Counted from the stretch's first letter, positions 16,482 through 25,338 are shown. The stretch: 64,000 bases of DNA from Pseudomonas sp. H3(2019) (GCF_007713465.1 NZ_VMSG01000026.1:1-64000); one strand, 5' to 3'. Notes: generated by a model not told the origin, from the sequence alone. Translations and numbers: made by a program.

Positions 16482-19400
16482 ATGTCGAAATTTTTTATCG
16501 ACCGTCCGATTTTCGCCTGGGTGATTGCCCTGGTGATCATGCTGGTCGGGGCTTTATCGATCCTCAAGTTGCCGATCAACCAGTACCCGAGCATCGCCCC
16601 GCCGGCGATCGCCATTTCCGTCACCTACCCAGGTGCTTCTGCACAAACCGTGCAGGACACCGTGGTGCAGGTGATCGAGCAGCAGCTCAACGGTATCGAT
16701 AACCTGCGTTATGTGTCCTCGGAAAGTAACTCCGACGGCAGCATGACCATTACCGCGACCTTCGAGCAGGGCACCAGCTCTGACACCGCGCAGGTTCAGG
16801 TCCAGAACAAACTGAACCTGGCCACCCCGTTGCTGCCGCAAGAAGTGCAGCAACAAGGTATCCGCGTGACCAAGTCAGTGAAAAACTTCCTGATGGTCAT
16901 CGGCGTGGTCTCGCGCGACGGCAGCATGACCAAGGACGACCTGTCCAACTACATCGTTTCCAACATGCAGGACCCGATCTCGCGGACTGCGGGTGTCGGT
17001 GACTTCCAGGTGTTCGGTGCCCAGTACGCGATGCGTATCTGGCTCGATCCGGCCAAGTTGAACAACTTCAACCTGACCCCGGTCGATGTCAAAACCGCCA
17101 TCGCTGCGCAAAACGTCCAGGTTTCCTCCGGTCAACTCGGCGGCCTGCCCGCCCTGCCTGGTCAGCAACTGAACGCCACGATCATCGGCAAGACCCGCTT
17201 GCAGACAGCCGAGCAGTTCAAGGAAATTCTGCTCCGGGTCAACAAGGACGGCTCGCAGGTTCGCCTGTCTGACGTTGCCGATGTCGGCCTCGGTGGCGAG
17301 AACTACAGCATCAGCGCCCAGTTCAACGGCAGTCCGGCTTCCGGTCTGGCGGTGAAACTGGCCAACGGTGCCAACGCCCTCGACACCGCCAAAGCCCTGC
17401 GCAAGACCATCGACAACCTCAAGCCATTCTTCCCGGAAGGGATGGAAGTGGTGTTCCCGTACGACACCACTCCGGTGGTGACCGAGTCGATCAAGGGTGT
17501 GGTTGAAACCCTGGTCGAGGCGATCGTACTGGTGTTCCTGGTGATGTTCCTGTTCCTGCAAAACTTCCGCGCCACGGTCATCACCACCATGACCGTACCG
17601 GTGGTGCTGCTGGGTACCTTCGGGATCCTCGCGGCGTTCGGTTTCAGCATCAACACCCTGACCATGTTCGGTATGGTGCTCGCCATCGGCTTGCTGGTGG
17701 ACGATGCCATCGTCGTGGTGGAAAACGTCGAACGGGTGATGAGCGAAGAAGGACTCTCGCCCAAGGAAGCCACCAAGAAATCCATGGGCCAGATCCAGGG
17801 TGCACTGGTCGGTATCGCACTGGTGCTGTCGGCGGTACTGCTGCCGATGGCGTTCTTCAGCGGTTCGACCGGGGTGATCTACAAGCAGTTCTCGATCACC
17901 ATCGTTTCGGCCATGGCGTTGTCGGTCATGGTTGCCTTGATCTTCACCCCGGCGCTCTGCGCCACCATGCTCAAGGCAATTCCAAAAGGCGAGCATGGCG
18001 TTCCGAAACGCGGCTTCTTCGGCTGGTTCAACCGTAACTTCGACCGTAGCGTCAAAAGCTACGAGCGCGGTGTCGGCAACATGCTCAAGCACAAGGCGCC
18101 GTACCTGCTGGCCTACATCATCATCGTCGTCGGCATGATCTGGCTGTTCACCCGCATTCCAACGGCGTTCCTGCCGGAAGAAGACCAGGGCGTACTCTTT
18201 GCCCAGGTCCAGACCCCGGCCGGTTCTACCTCCCAGCGCACCCAAGTGGTCGTGGACGAGATGCGTGAATTCCTGCTGCGTCCTGGCAAGGACGGCGGTG
18301 AAGGCGATGCGGTGAACTCGGTGTTTACCGTGACCGGCTTCAACTTCGCCGGCCGTGGCCAGAGTTCAGGCATGGCGTTCATCATGCTCCGGCCATGGGC
18401 TGAGCGGAACGCCGACAACAGCGTGTTCAAGGTTGCGGCCCGTGCCCAACAGCACTTCTTCACCTTCCGTGACGCGATGGTGTTCGCGTTCGCGCCACCG
18501 GCGGTACTGGAGTTGGGTAACGCCACCGGTTTCGACGTGTTCCTGCAGGATCGCGCCGGCATCGGCCACGACAAGTTGATGGCTGCCCGCAACCAGTTCC
18601 TCGGTATGGCGGCGCAGAGCAAAGTGCTGTCGCAGGTCCGTCCGAACGGTCTGAACGACGAACCGCAATACCAGCTGGAAATCGACGATGAAAAGGCCAG
18701 TGCCTTGGGCATCACGATGACCGACATCAACAACACGCTGTCGATCGCGCTGGGCAGTAGCTACGTCAACGACTTCATCGACCGTGGTCGAGTGAAAAAG
18801 GTTTACGTACAAGGCCAGCCGGGTGCTCGCATGAGCCCTGAAGACCTGAAGAAATGGTACGTACGCAACAGCCAGGGCGCCATGGTTCCGTTCTCCGCGT
18901 TCGCCAAGGGCGAGTGGATCTACGGCTCGCCGAAGCTGGCGCGTTACAACGGCGTAGAAGCGATGGAAATCCTCGGGGCTCCAGCGCCTGGTTACAGTAC
19001 CGGTGAAGCCATGGCCGAAGTCGAAGCCCTGGCCCAGAAGCTGCCGGCCGGTGTCGGTATTTCCTGGACCGGTCTGTCGTATGAGGAACGTCTGTCCGGC
19101 TCGCAAGCTCCGGCGCTGTACGCTTTGTCGTTGCTGATGGTCTTCCTCTGTCTGGCGGCGCTGTACGAAAGCTGGTCGATTCCGATTGCGGTGATGCTGG
19201 TTGTACCGCTGGGGATCATCGGTGCCCTGCTCGCCACGAGCCTGCGCGGTCTGTCCAACGACGTGTATTTCCAGGTGGGCCTGTTGACCACCATCGGTCT
19301 GGCGGCGAAAAACGCCATTCTGATTGTCGAATTTGCCAAGGAACTGCATGAACAAGGGCGCAGCCTGACTGACGCAGCCATCGAAGCGTGCCGGATGCGT

Positions 19401-19649
19401 TTGCGACCGATCATCATGACCTCGCTGGCGTTCGTCCTCGGCGTGGTACCGCTGGCCATTTCCACCGGCGCAGGTTCGGGTAGCCAGCATGCGATCGGTA
19501 CCGGGGTTATCGGCGGTATGCTGACGGCCACCGTACTGGCGATCTTCTGGGTCCCACTGTTCTTTGTCACTGTGTCGTCGATGGGTCAACGCAAAACTGC
19601 GGATCAGGATGACGTCGCTATAGAAACTTCTAAAGAGGCTGGCCAATGA
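16482..19649 (+). CDS. emhB: RND multidrug transporter EmhB (MexB/TtgB)
   Basis: 1055 aa, full length for an HAE1 RND pump. The proton-relay Asp pair is in helix 4 ('GLLVDDAIVVVENVERVM'). Twelve helices and two large periplasmic loops are visible, with the hydrophobic C-terminal half 'VVPLGIIGALLATSLRGL' and 'GLAAKNAILIVEFAKEL' carrying the conserved Lys. It exports hydrophobic antibiotics, dyes and polycyclic aromatics using the proton gradient. The stop overlaps the emhC start by four bases (ATGA). Confidence 0.95.
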   Translation: MSKFFIDRPIFAWVIALVIMLVGALSILKLPINQYPSIAPPAIAISVTYPGASAQTVQDTVVQVIEQQLNGIDNLRYVSSESNSDGSMTITATFEQGTSSDTAQVQVQNKLNLATPLLPQEVQQQGIRVTKSVKNFLMVIGVVSRDGSMTKDDLSNYIVSNMQDPISRTAGVGDFQVFGAQYAMRIWLDPAKLNNFNLTPVDVKTAIAAQNVQVSSGQLGGLPALPGQQLNATIIGKTRLQTAEQFKEILLRVNKDGSQVRLSDVADVGLGGENYSISAQFNGSPASGLAVKLANGANALDTAKALRKTIDNLKPFFPEGMEVVFPYDTTPVVTESIKGVVETLVEAIVLVFLVMFLFLQNFRATVITTMTVPVVLLGTFGILAAFGFSINTLTMFGMVLAIGLLVDDAIVVVENVERVMSEEGLSPKEATKKSMGQIQGALVGIALVLSAVLLPMAFFSGSTGVIYKQFSITIVSAMALSVMVALIFTPALCATMLKAIPKGEHGVPKRGFFGWFNRNFDRSVKSYERGVGNMLKHKAPYLLAYIIIVVGMIWLFTRIPTAFLPEEDQGVLFAQVQTPAGSTSQRTQVVVDEMREFLLRPGKDGGEGDAVNSVFTVTGFNFAGRGQSSGMAFIMLRPWAERNADNSVFKVAARAQQHFFTFRDAMVFAFAPPAVLELGNATGFDVFLQDRAGIGHDKLMAARNQFLGMAAQSKVLSQVRPNGLNDEPQYQLEIDDEKASALGITMTDINNTLSIALGSSYVNDFIDRGRVKKVYVQGQPGARMSPEDLKKWYVRNSQGAMVPFSAFAKGEWIYGSPKLARYNGVEAMEILGAPAPGYSTGEAMAEVEALAQKLPAGVGISWTGLSYEERLSGSQAPALYALSLLMVFLCLAALYESWSIPIAVMLVVPLGIIGALLATSLRGLSNDVYFQVGLLTTIGLAAKNAILIVEFAKELHEQGRSLTDAAIEACRMRLRPIIMTSLAFVLGVVPLAISTGAGSGSQHAIGTGVIGGMLTATVLAIFWVPLFFVTVSSMGQRKTADQDDVAIETSKEAGQ

Positions 19650-21106
19650 GCAAGTCGCTACTCTCCCTAGCCATCGCCGCGTTCGTGCTCGGTGGCTGCT
19701 CGCTGATACCGGATTATCAGCAGCCTGCCGCACCGATTGCGTCGCAATACCCGCAAGGTCCGGCGTATTCGCCGGCCCAGGCCGCAAGCCAGGCCGCCGC
19801 CGAACAAGGCTGGAAGCAGTTTTTCCGTGACCCGGCGCTGCAGCAGCTGATCCAGACCGCTCTGGAAAACAACCGCGACCTGCGTGTCGCGGCGCTGAAC
19901 ATCGACGCCTTTGCGGCCCAATACCGCATTTCGCGCGCCGACCTGTTCCCGGCCGTCTCGGCGACCGGCACCGGCAGCCGTCATCGGATCCCGGCGCGTG
20001 CCTCGCAGACCGGTAAAGAGAGCATCAGTGCCAGCTACTCGGCCACCGTGGGCGTCAGCGCCTATGAGCTCGACCTGTTCGGTCGTGTTCGCAGCCTGAA
20101 CGAACAAGCGCTGCAAAACTACTTCGCCACTGAAGAGGCACGCCGCAGCACCCAGATCAGCCTGGTGGCCAGCGTGGCCAACGCCTACCTGACCTGGCAG
20201 GCCGACAAGGAACAGCTGAAACTGTCCCAGGACACCCTCGCCACCTTCGAAGAAAGCTACCGGCTCACCGCCCGCAGCAACGAAGTCGGCGTCGCTTCGG
20301 CGCTGGACCTGAGCCAGTCGCGTACGGCCGTGGAAACTGCCCGGGTCCAACAGGCGAAATTCACTCGCCTGGTTGCCCAGGACGAAAACAGCCTGGCGCT
20401 GCTGTTGGGTACCGGTATACCGGCCAACCTGGCCACGGGCCAACCGTTGTCCGATGACCTGCTCAGCGAAGTACCGGCCGGTCTACCGTCCGACCTGCTG
20501 CAACGTCGCCCGGATATCCTTGAAGCCGAACACAAACTCAAGGCTGCCAACGCCAACATCGGCGCGGCGCGGGCAGCGTTCTTCCCGAGCATCAGCCTGA
20601 CCGCCAATGCCGGCACCCTGAGCCCGGACCTCTCCGGTCTGTTCAAGGGTGGTTCGGGGACCTGGCTGTTCCAGCCACAAATCAACCTGCCGATCTTCAA
20701 TGCCGGTAGCCTGAGCGCCAGCCTGGATTACTCGAAAATCCAGAAAGACATCACGATCGCGCAGTACGAGAAGTCGATCCAGACCGCCTTCCAGGAAGTC
20801 TCCGACGGACTCGCCGCACGCCTGACCTTCAACGAACAGTTGCAGGCCCAGCGTGATCTGGTGGCCGCCAACCAGAACTACTACCGCCTGGCCGAACGTC
20901 GCTACCGCATCGGTGTCGACAGCAACCTGACCTTCCTCGACGCCCAGCGTCAGTTGTTCACTGCGCAACAATCGTTGATCACCGACCGCCTGTCGCAACT
21001 GATCAGCGAAGTGAACCTGTACAAGGCTCTGGGGGGTGGCTGGAACGCGCAAACCGCGAAGAACGAGCCGGTGAAAGAAGAAGCACCGAAGCTGAAGATG
21101 TTCTGA
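19646..21106 (+). CDS. emhC: Outer-membrane efflux lipoprotein EmhC (OprM/TtgC)
   Basis: 486 aa. Lipobox 'VLGGC' (Cys at about residue 18) precedes two OEP repeats typical of the TolC fold, with helical 'NNRDLRVAALNIDAFAAQY', 'RPDILEAEHKLKAANANIGAARAAFFPSIS' in parts, and 'RYRIGVDSNLTFLDAQRQLF'. It forms the trimeric outer-membrane channel of the EmhABC pump. It is last in the operon and is followed by a strong terminator. Confidence 0.94.
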   Translation: MSKSLLSLAIAAFVLGGCSLIPDYQQPAAPIASQYPQGPAYSPAQAASQAAAEQGWKQFFRDPALQQLIQTALENNRDLRVAALNIDAFAAQYRISRADLFPAVSATGTGSRHRIPARASQTGKESISASYSATVGVSAYELDLFGRVRSLNEQALQNYFATEEARRSTQISLVASVANAYLTWQADKEQLKLSQDTLATFEESYRLTARSNEVGVASALDLSQSRTAVETARVQQAKFTRLVAQDENSLALLLGTGIPANLATGQPLSDDLLSEVPAGLPSDLLQRRPDILEAEHKLKAANANIGAARAAFFPSISLTANAGTLSPDLSGLFKGGSGTWLFQPQINLPIFNAGSLSASLDYSKIQKDITIAQYEKSIQTAFQEVSDGLAARLTFNEQLQAQRDLVAANQNYYRLAERRYRIGVDSNLTFLDAQRQLFTAQQSLITDRLSQLISEVNLYKALGGGWNAQTAKNEPVKEEAPKLKMF

Positions 21107-21123
21107 TAACACCCGCAAAAACG

Positions 21124-21149
21124 AAGCCCACCATTTGGTGGGCTTTTTG
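21124..21149 (+). terminator. Terminator after emhC
   Basis: AAGCCCACCATTTGGTGGGC followed by a T-run: a 9-bp stem with a TT-type loop and TTTTTG tail. On the opposite strand the A-rich side could also help stop the RiPP operon transcript. Confidence 0.88.
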
Positions 21150-21178
21150 TTGTCCATGAAAAAACGCGCGCCTCGGTA

Positions 21179-23152
21179 TCACCCTCCAACTCCATTGACC
21201 AGAAACACCGGCTCCTCCAGATAGTTGAGCCCCAGCCGGTTTTCGAACAGCTCATCGCGTAATGCCGCGGTGGTGAAACAGCGTAGGCCCAAGGCGGTGG
21301 CCACCAGCGAAAAAGTCTGACTCAGATGCCCGGCATCCATTAGTGCCACTCGCAGAGCCCGGCTGAACTCGTACTTCCAGGCCATCCGCTCGACCCGCGC
21401 CGTGGACACAAACACTGCCGCTGCGTCCTTGATCCACGGCTGCTCGCCACAGGCCTCGCAGATCCAGGCTCGCGGGTCTTCCCGGGACAGCAGCTCAAGC
21501 CCGTGACGGCGGACCGAGTAGTGGTAAAGACCGCGTTCAAAACCTTGCACATTCATCAGCACCGCATACACCTCGGTACCCTGCAGCGAACCGCCGGCCG
21601 GTGAGGTTTTCTTCAGGAAATAATCCCCCATGCGGTTCTGTTCCATGACGGTCGCGCCCCAGGTGTAGTAGAGCAACAGGGACAGTTGCTGCGCGCTCAA
21701 CGGCCAGTCGCTGAAGGCTCGCGACGTGCGGCGCTCGCACAGCGAGTCGAGCAATGTCGATTGGGCGATTGTGCAGGAAGGCGCGAGCAGCGGATTTTCC
21801 AGGGCCACGAAAGGATGGGAGAAATAATCCTTGAACGCCGACGGCTGATGTCGCGCCAAGGCCTTTTGCTCAAGCTGCGCTTCCAGATCGCTGACGCTGA
21901 TGTAGGGCGTGTGCGACCCAGTGCGGGTGCTCAGGTAAAACTCCAGCGCCGCGTCCCAATGGGCCCAAAGGCTGGCCGGATGGCTGCGCCCAATGGAAGC
22001 GCCAGTGTCAGATGGCGTCTCGACCGGCTGCAGGACACCCTGGCTGATCAGTTCCCGCAGGAACGCCAGGTTGTCGTCCTGCTCGGGACTCTGCAAAACC
22101 CCCGGCAGCAACAAGGCACTGCTCAGCGTCTGGGGACTCAGGAAGTGACGCAGCAACGGCAGAAACATCGCACCAAATTCCAGACTCAGGTCCCACTGCC
22201 GATCCCGAATAAAAAATGACGCCGAGCCGACACTGAGCCAGGTGCTTTCCCTGAGTTTGAGCAGGGTTTGTGCACCCTCCGACTGTGTTTCTTGTTCGCC
22301 CGGCTGATCGCGCCCCTGCCAGAACAACGCCCTGGGTCTCAAGGACTTGATGGCCGTGATCAACGTCAACAGTTCTGCATCATCGGACTTGCGGGAAATA
22401 TCCCACTCAAGGGTGATCGCTTTCACCGGCGATGAATCAAACAAGTGACGCAAGATGTCCCAATCCCGCCGTGGATGGCCGGTATGTATTTCAATCAGCC
22501 GGTCCAGCGGCAACGAACGCAAGTAGCTGTTCAGGTCGTAACCCAGGGTTCTGGCGGTCGCGATTGCGCTGTCGAGGTCCAGCAAAAAGCCCGAGCCACT
22601 GCGCTCCACCACCCTGGAGATGAACGCGCCTTCAGATTGTTCTTGTGCATCGTGCAACGAAAACAACCGCGGCGCGTTTTCCAGTACCAGCAGCGTTGCC
22701 GTAAGGTCACGCAGTTCAATGGCGTTGGCCACCACCGTGTCAGCCACTTCTTGGGCCAGGGTCGGCAAAATGAAGTGCTGAGTGTCGCCACCGTGGAACC
22801 GCGACCAGGAAATATGCTCGGCCAGCCAGGGCGAGCGGGTTTTCTCGCACAGCCGCCGAGTCATGTGCAGAAACTCGCGGTCCATCGCGATGCCCACACT
22901 GCCCAGGGACAAACTGGAAGAATGCAGCAAGCTCGGTACTTGCGCACCGAGCTCAAGCAGACGCGGTTCCAGAATGCAGTGCGTCGGTTGAAACTCGAGG
23001 TAATCGAAGTGTGGCAAGCCCTCGGCGAGAATCCGTTCGACGGTCGGGTCGAGCCCCTCCTCCGATGACTCATCCTGAGGCGTGTGCCGTGGCAAATGGT
23101 ATTCCAGCCCGACGCCGGCCTCGGGAAATTGCGAAGCATCAAACATCGCCAT
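21179..23152 (-). CDS. Fusion: divergent DUF692/MNIO + winged-helix (RRE-like) + SagB-type dehydrogenase
   Basis: 657 aa from the ATG at 23152 (GGAGG ahead). Residues 10-255 follow the DUF692 multinuclear-iron oxygenase fold, aligning with the canonical MNIO encoded at 55089: H77 (LLHS), H113 (AEH), E158 (LEN), D192 (LLD), H223 (EIH), H226 and E249 fall on metal-ligand positions. The loop holding the usual Asp-x-His is shortened, so its Asp is not evident. Residues 300-378 look like a winged helix ('FFIRDRQWDL', 'NLAFLRELISQGVLQP'), as in RiPP recognition elements. Residues 465-657 are a SagB/McbC-type nitroreductase with RRTSR (474-478), 'SPAGGSLQGTEVY' and the Lys593-Tyr594 pair in 'AWKYEF'. 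It is likely to install oxidative changes on the peptide encoded at 24934. I know of no such three-part fusion. Confidence 0.82.
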   Translation of the reverse strand: MAMFDASQFPEAGVGLEYHLPRHTPQDESSEEGLDPTVERILAEGLPHFDYLEFQPTHCILEPRLLELGAQVPSLLHSSSLSLGSVGIAMDREFLHMTRRLCEKTRSPWLAEHISWSRFHGGDTQHFILPTLAQEVADTVVANAIELRDLTATLLVLENAPRLFSLHDAQEQSEGAFISRVVERSGSGFLLDLDSAIATARTLGYDLNSYLRSLPLDRLIEIHTGHPRRDWDILRHLFDSSPVKAITLEWDISRKSDDAELLTLITAIKSLRPRALFWQGRDQPGEQETQSEGAQTLLKLRESTWLSVGSASFFIRDRQWDLSLEFGAMFLPLLRHFLSPQTLSSALLLPGVLQSPEQDDNLAFLRELISQGVLQPVETPSDTGASIGRSHPASLWAHWDAALEFYLSTRTGSHTPYISVSDLEAQLEQKALARHQPSAFKDYFSHPFVALENPLLAPSCTIAQSTLLDSLCERRTSRAFSDWPLSAQQLSLLLYYTWGATVMEQNRMGDYFLKKTSPAGGSLQGTEVYAVLMNVQGFERGLYHYSVRRHGLELLSREDPRAWICEACGEQPWIKDAAAVFVSTARVERMAWKYEFSRALRVALMDAGHLSQTFSLVATALGLRCFTTAALRDELFENRLGLNYLEEPVFLVNGVGG

Positions 23153-23168
23153 GTCCGCCTCCCTGGCG

Positions 23169-24329
23169 TCAACCGGTCAGGCCCAGCATGCGTTTAGCCC
23201 CCGCCGCAGCGCCCGATATCGCCAACAACCCGGCGTGTTGAGTTTCCAGCGCTCTGACTTCTTTGATCAGGTTTTCCAGCAGTTGGCGGCCCTGAGGGGT
23301 GAAATCCGCGCACGCTTCGAAATCCGGTAACGCCTTGATCAAGCCTTGCAGGATGAACACCAGGCGTTTTTGTGCCCGCTGCAGTTCATGGGACGAGCGC
23401 GAACGAACCCGCTCCAGGTATTTGACCAACGCGACGTACACGAAAAACGCATGGAAATAGCCATAGAGGTCACGCTTCTGCCCCGACCACGGCAAGGTGA
23501 ACAAGGCCTCCCGCGAGGCCTCATCCTTGACGACCGGGCACACTTCGACAATGTTGTAGAGCAACTGATGAGTGGCCTCATGCACCAGCGACTCTTCCAG
23601 GTCGAGTATCGAATCATCCCGGTTCGAGATGAGGATGATCCCGGTGAAGCGCGAAGCCGAACAGCTTCGAAATGAACCATCGGGTAAATAACAAATGGAC
23701 TTGACCAGTTTTCTAAACTGTTCGCGACAGGCGGGCCACGTGTGTTCTATTCGCAACAGCGCAATATTCACCACATCGCAAAAGAAACTCACGGAATGAC
23801 CATGACGCTCCAATTGTTTACGGGTTGCTTCATCCTCCGGAAATTCATAACTAGGCGGCGCCACTCTCGTCACCAACGGATCAACATTAAAACGATACAC
23901 CGGGGGGCAATAATCATTCATGTGAACACTGTCGTTTCTTTTCACCCGCGCCAGCATCAGTGGGAATTCGATCAACATGAGTTCTAACGCATCGGTATTC
24001 GCCGCCTTTTTGGTGATGACCAGGTTGGCATAATGCGCGGTCAAAACACTCCACACTTGAAACACCGGATCATTGATAATCACGCGCTGCTCGCGGGTCG
24101 GCGGCACGATAAGATTAAACGCCTGCTCGAAAAACTCCGCCAACTGCGGAGCATTGGGAAACAGTTGAAACAGTTCAGTGTACAGCGCGACAAAACTTGT
24201 GTAGCGATTTCGACCGACACGCTCCAGCAATACTTCAAATCGTGAAGGCTCCGTGTCCGGCAGGAATGTCGTGCCCTGAAACAACTCGTCATCGGATAGC
24301 TCACGCAAACCACTGTTCCCGATTTCCAT
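23169..24329 (-). CDS. HExxH-type putative peptide beta-hydroxylase (RiPP tailoring)
   Basis: 386 aa from the ATG at 24329, with AAGGGAAGG ahead. The metal site H250-E-A-T-H254 sits in 'EESLVHEATHQLLYN'. Downstream 'PWSGQKRDLYGYFHAFFVY' supplies a likely third ligand (H293) and an Arg, as in the HExxH family annotated in RiPP clusters as 2-oxoglutarate/iron peptide beta-hydroxylases. It is not a classical metalloprotease: there is no signal peptide or zincin context. The stop lies 16 bases before the MNIO fusion starts and the GNAT gene ends 14 bases upstream, so these three form one operon. The target residue on the precursor is unknown. Confidence 0.78.
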   Translation of the reverse strand: MEIGNSGLRELSDDELFQGTTFLPDTEPSRFEVLLERVGRNRYTSFVALYTELFQLFPNAPQLAEFFEQAFNLIVPPTREQRVIINDPVFQVWSVLTAHYANLVITKKAANTDALELMLIEFPLMLARVKRNDSVHMNDYCPPVYRFNVDPLVTRVAPPSYEFPEDEATRKQLERHGHSVSFFCDVVNIALLRIEHTWPACREQFRKLVKSICYLPDGSFRSCSASRFTGIILISNRDDSILDLEESLVHEATHQLLYNIVEVCPVVKDEASREALFTLPWSGQKRDLYGYFHAFFVYVALVKYLERVRSRSSHELQRAQKRLVFILQGLIKALPDFEACADFTPQGRQLLENLIKEVRALETQHAGLLAISGAAAGAKRMLGLTG

Positions 24330-24343
24330 TTTTCAACCTTCCC

Positions 24344-24820
24344 TTAGGTAGGCGGCAACGGCTTCGCCATCGTCAGACTGGCGATGCCATACCCTGATTG
24401 TTCATAAAGACGACGCGCCGCATCGTTGCGACCAAAGACATGCAGTCGCACTTCTTCGCATCCCGCCTGGCGTGCCCATGACTCGAGGGCTAACAGTGAT
24501 TGTTTTGCATAACCCTGGCGGCGCTCTCCGGGGTCAATGTAAATATCCAGAATGAAGGCGATCTTGCCGGCACCGGCGTGACGTTCGGCGACCCACAACT
24601 CGCCAATGCGACGCTCTTGGTCCTTGATCACCCAGAGTTGGTTTTTTTCAGTCCGTCGCCCGTGCGGCAACAATTGCTCGAAGACACTGCGTGCCTTTTG
24701 CATCGCGTCCTCTTGGACCCATTCGCCCGCGATGACCATACCGTCGCCATATTCAGCAACGGCTCTTTCAGCGAAAACAACAAAGTCCGCGTTATCCATT
24801 GGAGCCAAGGTGACAGACAT
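24344..24820 (-). CDS. GNAT N-acetyltransferase in the RiPP-like operon
   Basis: 158 aa. The GNAT core is clear: 'RIGELWVAER' then 'FILDIYIDPGERRQGYAKQSLLALESWA', where R-R-Q-G-Y-A is the acetyl-CoA pyrophosphate loop, and 'RLHVFGRNDAARRLYEQSGY'. GGAG lies about 12 bases before the ATG, a long spacing. Lying between precursor and oxygenase genes, it could acetylate the peptide (N-terminus or Arg/Lys side chain) or give self-protection. Both are inference; it could equally be an unrelated passenger. Confidence 0.8.
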   Translation of the reverse strand: MSVTLAPMDNADFVVFAERAVAEYGDGMVIAGEWVQEDAMQKARSVFEQLLPHGRRTEKNQLWVIKDQERRIGELWVAERHAGAGKIAFILDIYIDPGERRQGYAKQSLLALESWARQAGCEEVRLHVFGRNDAARRLYEQSGYGIASLTMAKPLPPT

Positions 24821-24869
24821 CAGTCATTCACTCCGCGCTCGACCGTTTTGCCTCATGACATTTCATAAA

Positions 24870-24922
24870 GCCATTCGGCGTACCACCGTGAAAGACCCAC
24901 CTTTCGGGGTACGCCAAATGGC
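24870..24922 (-). promoter_or_regulatory. Long stem-loop between precursor and modifying-enzyme genes
   Basis: GCCATTCGGCGTACC (24870-24884) pairs with GGTACGCCAAATGGC (24908-24922), and the stem continues inward with CCGTGAAAG against CTTTCGGGG, giving roughly 23 paired bases around a short loop. No T-run follows on the minus strand. A read-through attenuator or an RNA-stabilising end would give more precursor than enzyme transcript, which is common in RiPP operons. Confidence 0.7.
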
Positions 24923-24933
24923 ATCACCGGCCG

Positions 24934-25191
24934 TTAATCCATGCGCGCTTGCTGTTGCTGGGTATCAAATATGGCACGCGTCCCCAGATTACTTCGAATA
25001 CCGGCAGAGGCAGCTGACAGTTTTGCAGCATCAATGCCTTTAACCGCCGCAATTTCATCAGCACTTAAATGCACACCAATATTTTTAGCTGCCGAGGCAG
25101 GATCATTGTGAAGTGCATCGGCAAACCCCGGATCCAGCACGGCACGTCCAACAACCGTGGCCAAGGTCTGCTGATTGACTTTATTGCTCAT
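24934..25191 (-). CDS. RiPP precursor-like peptide, NHLP/Os1348-type leader
   Basis: 85 aa from the ATG at 25191, preceded by AAGGAG at ideal spacing; an in-frame extension upstream has no ribosome site. The first 60 residues have the leader pattern of the NHLP/Nif11-like clan: 'LDPGFADALHNDPASAAKN' then 'IGVHLSADEIAAVKGID'. An Ala-Ser-Ala-Gly stretch (residues 61-64) is a plausible cleavage region. The remaining 21 residues begin IRSNLG, contain FDTQQQQ and end RMD. There is no Cys at all and the C-terminus is Asp. First gene of the operon, so it is the likely substrate of the three enzymes that follow. Confidence 0.75.
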   Translation of the reverse strand: MSNKVNQQTLATVVGRAVLDPGFADALHNDPASAAKNIGVHLSADEIAAVKGIDAAKLSAASAGIRSNLGTRAIFDTQQQQARMD

Positions 25192-25338
25192 GGTACTTCT
25201 CCTTGTTATTACGGCATGACGAAAAATGCACCCCATGACGAAGCATGAAACTTTCCTTCGCCCGCCCTGGGGACTTTGAATATAGCAAGGCCACTGCTCT
25301 TTTCCAGCCATACCCACGACTCCCTTTAAACCGTTTCA

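Noticed and set aside
23169..24329. Reading the HExxH protein as a zinc metalloprotease
   Set aside because: No signal peptide, propeptide or gluzincin context, and the later Trp-Arg-Gly-His pattern fits the RiPP-associated HExxH hydroxylase family better.
25270..25300. Possible sigma-54 promoter before the precursor
   Set aside because: TTGCT is present but the -24 GG element is absent at the required spacing.
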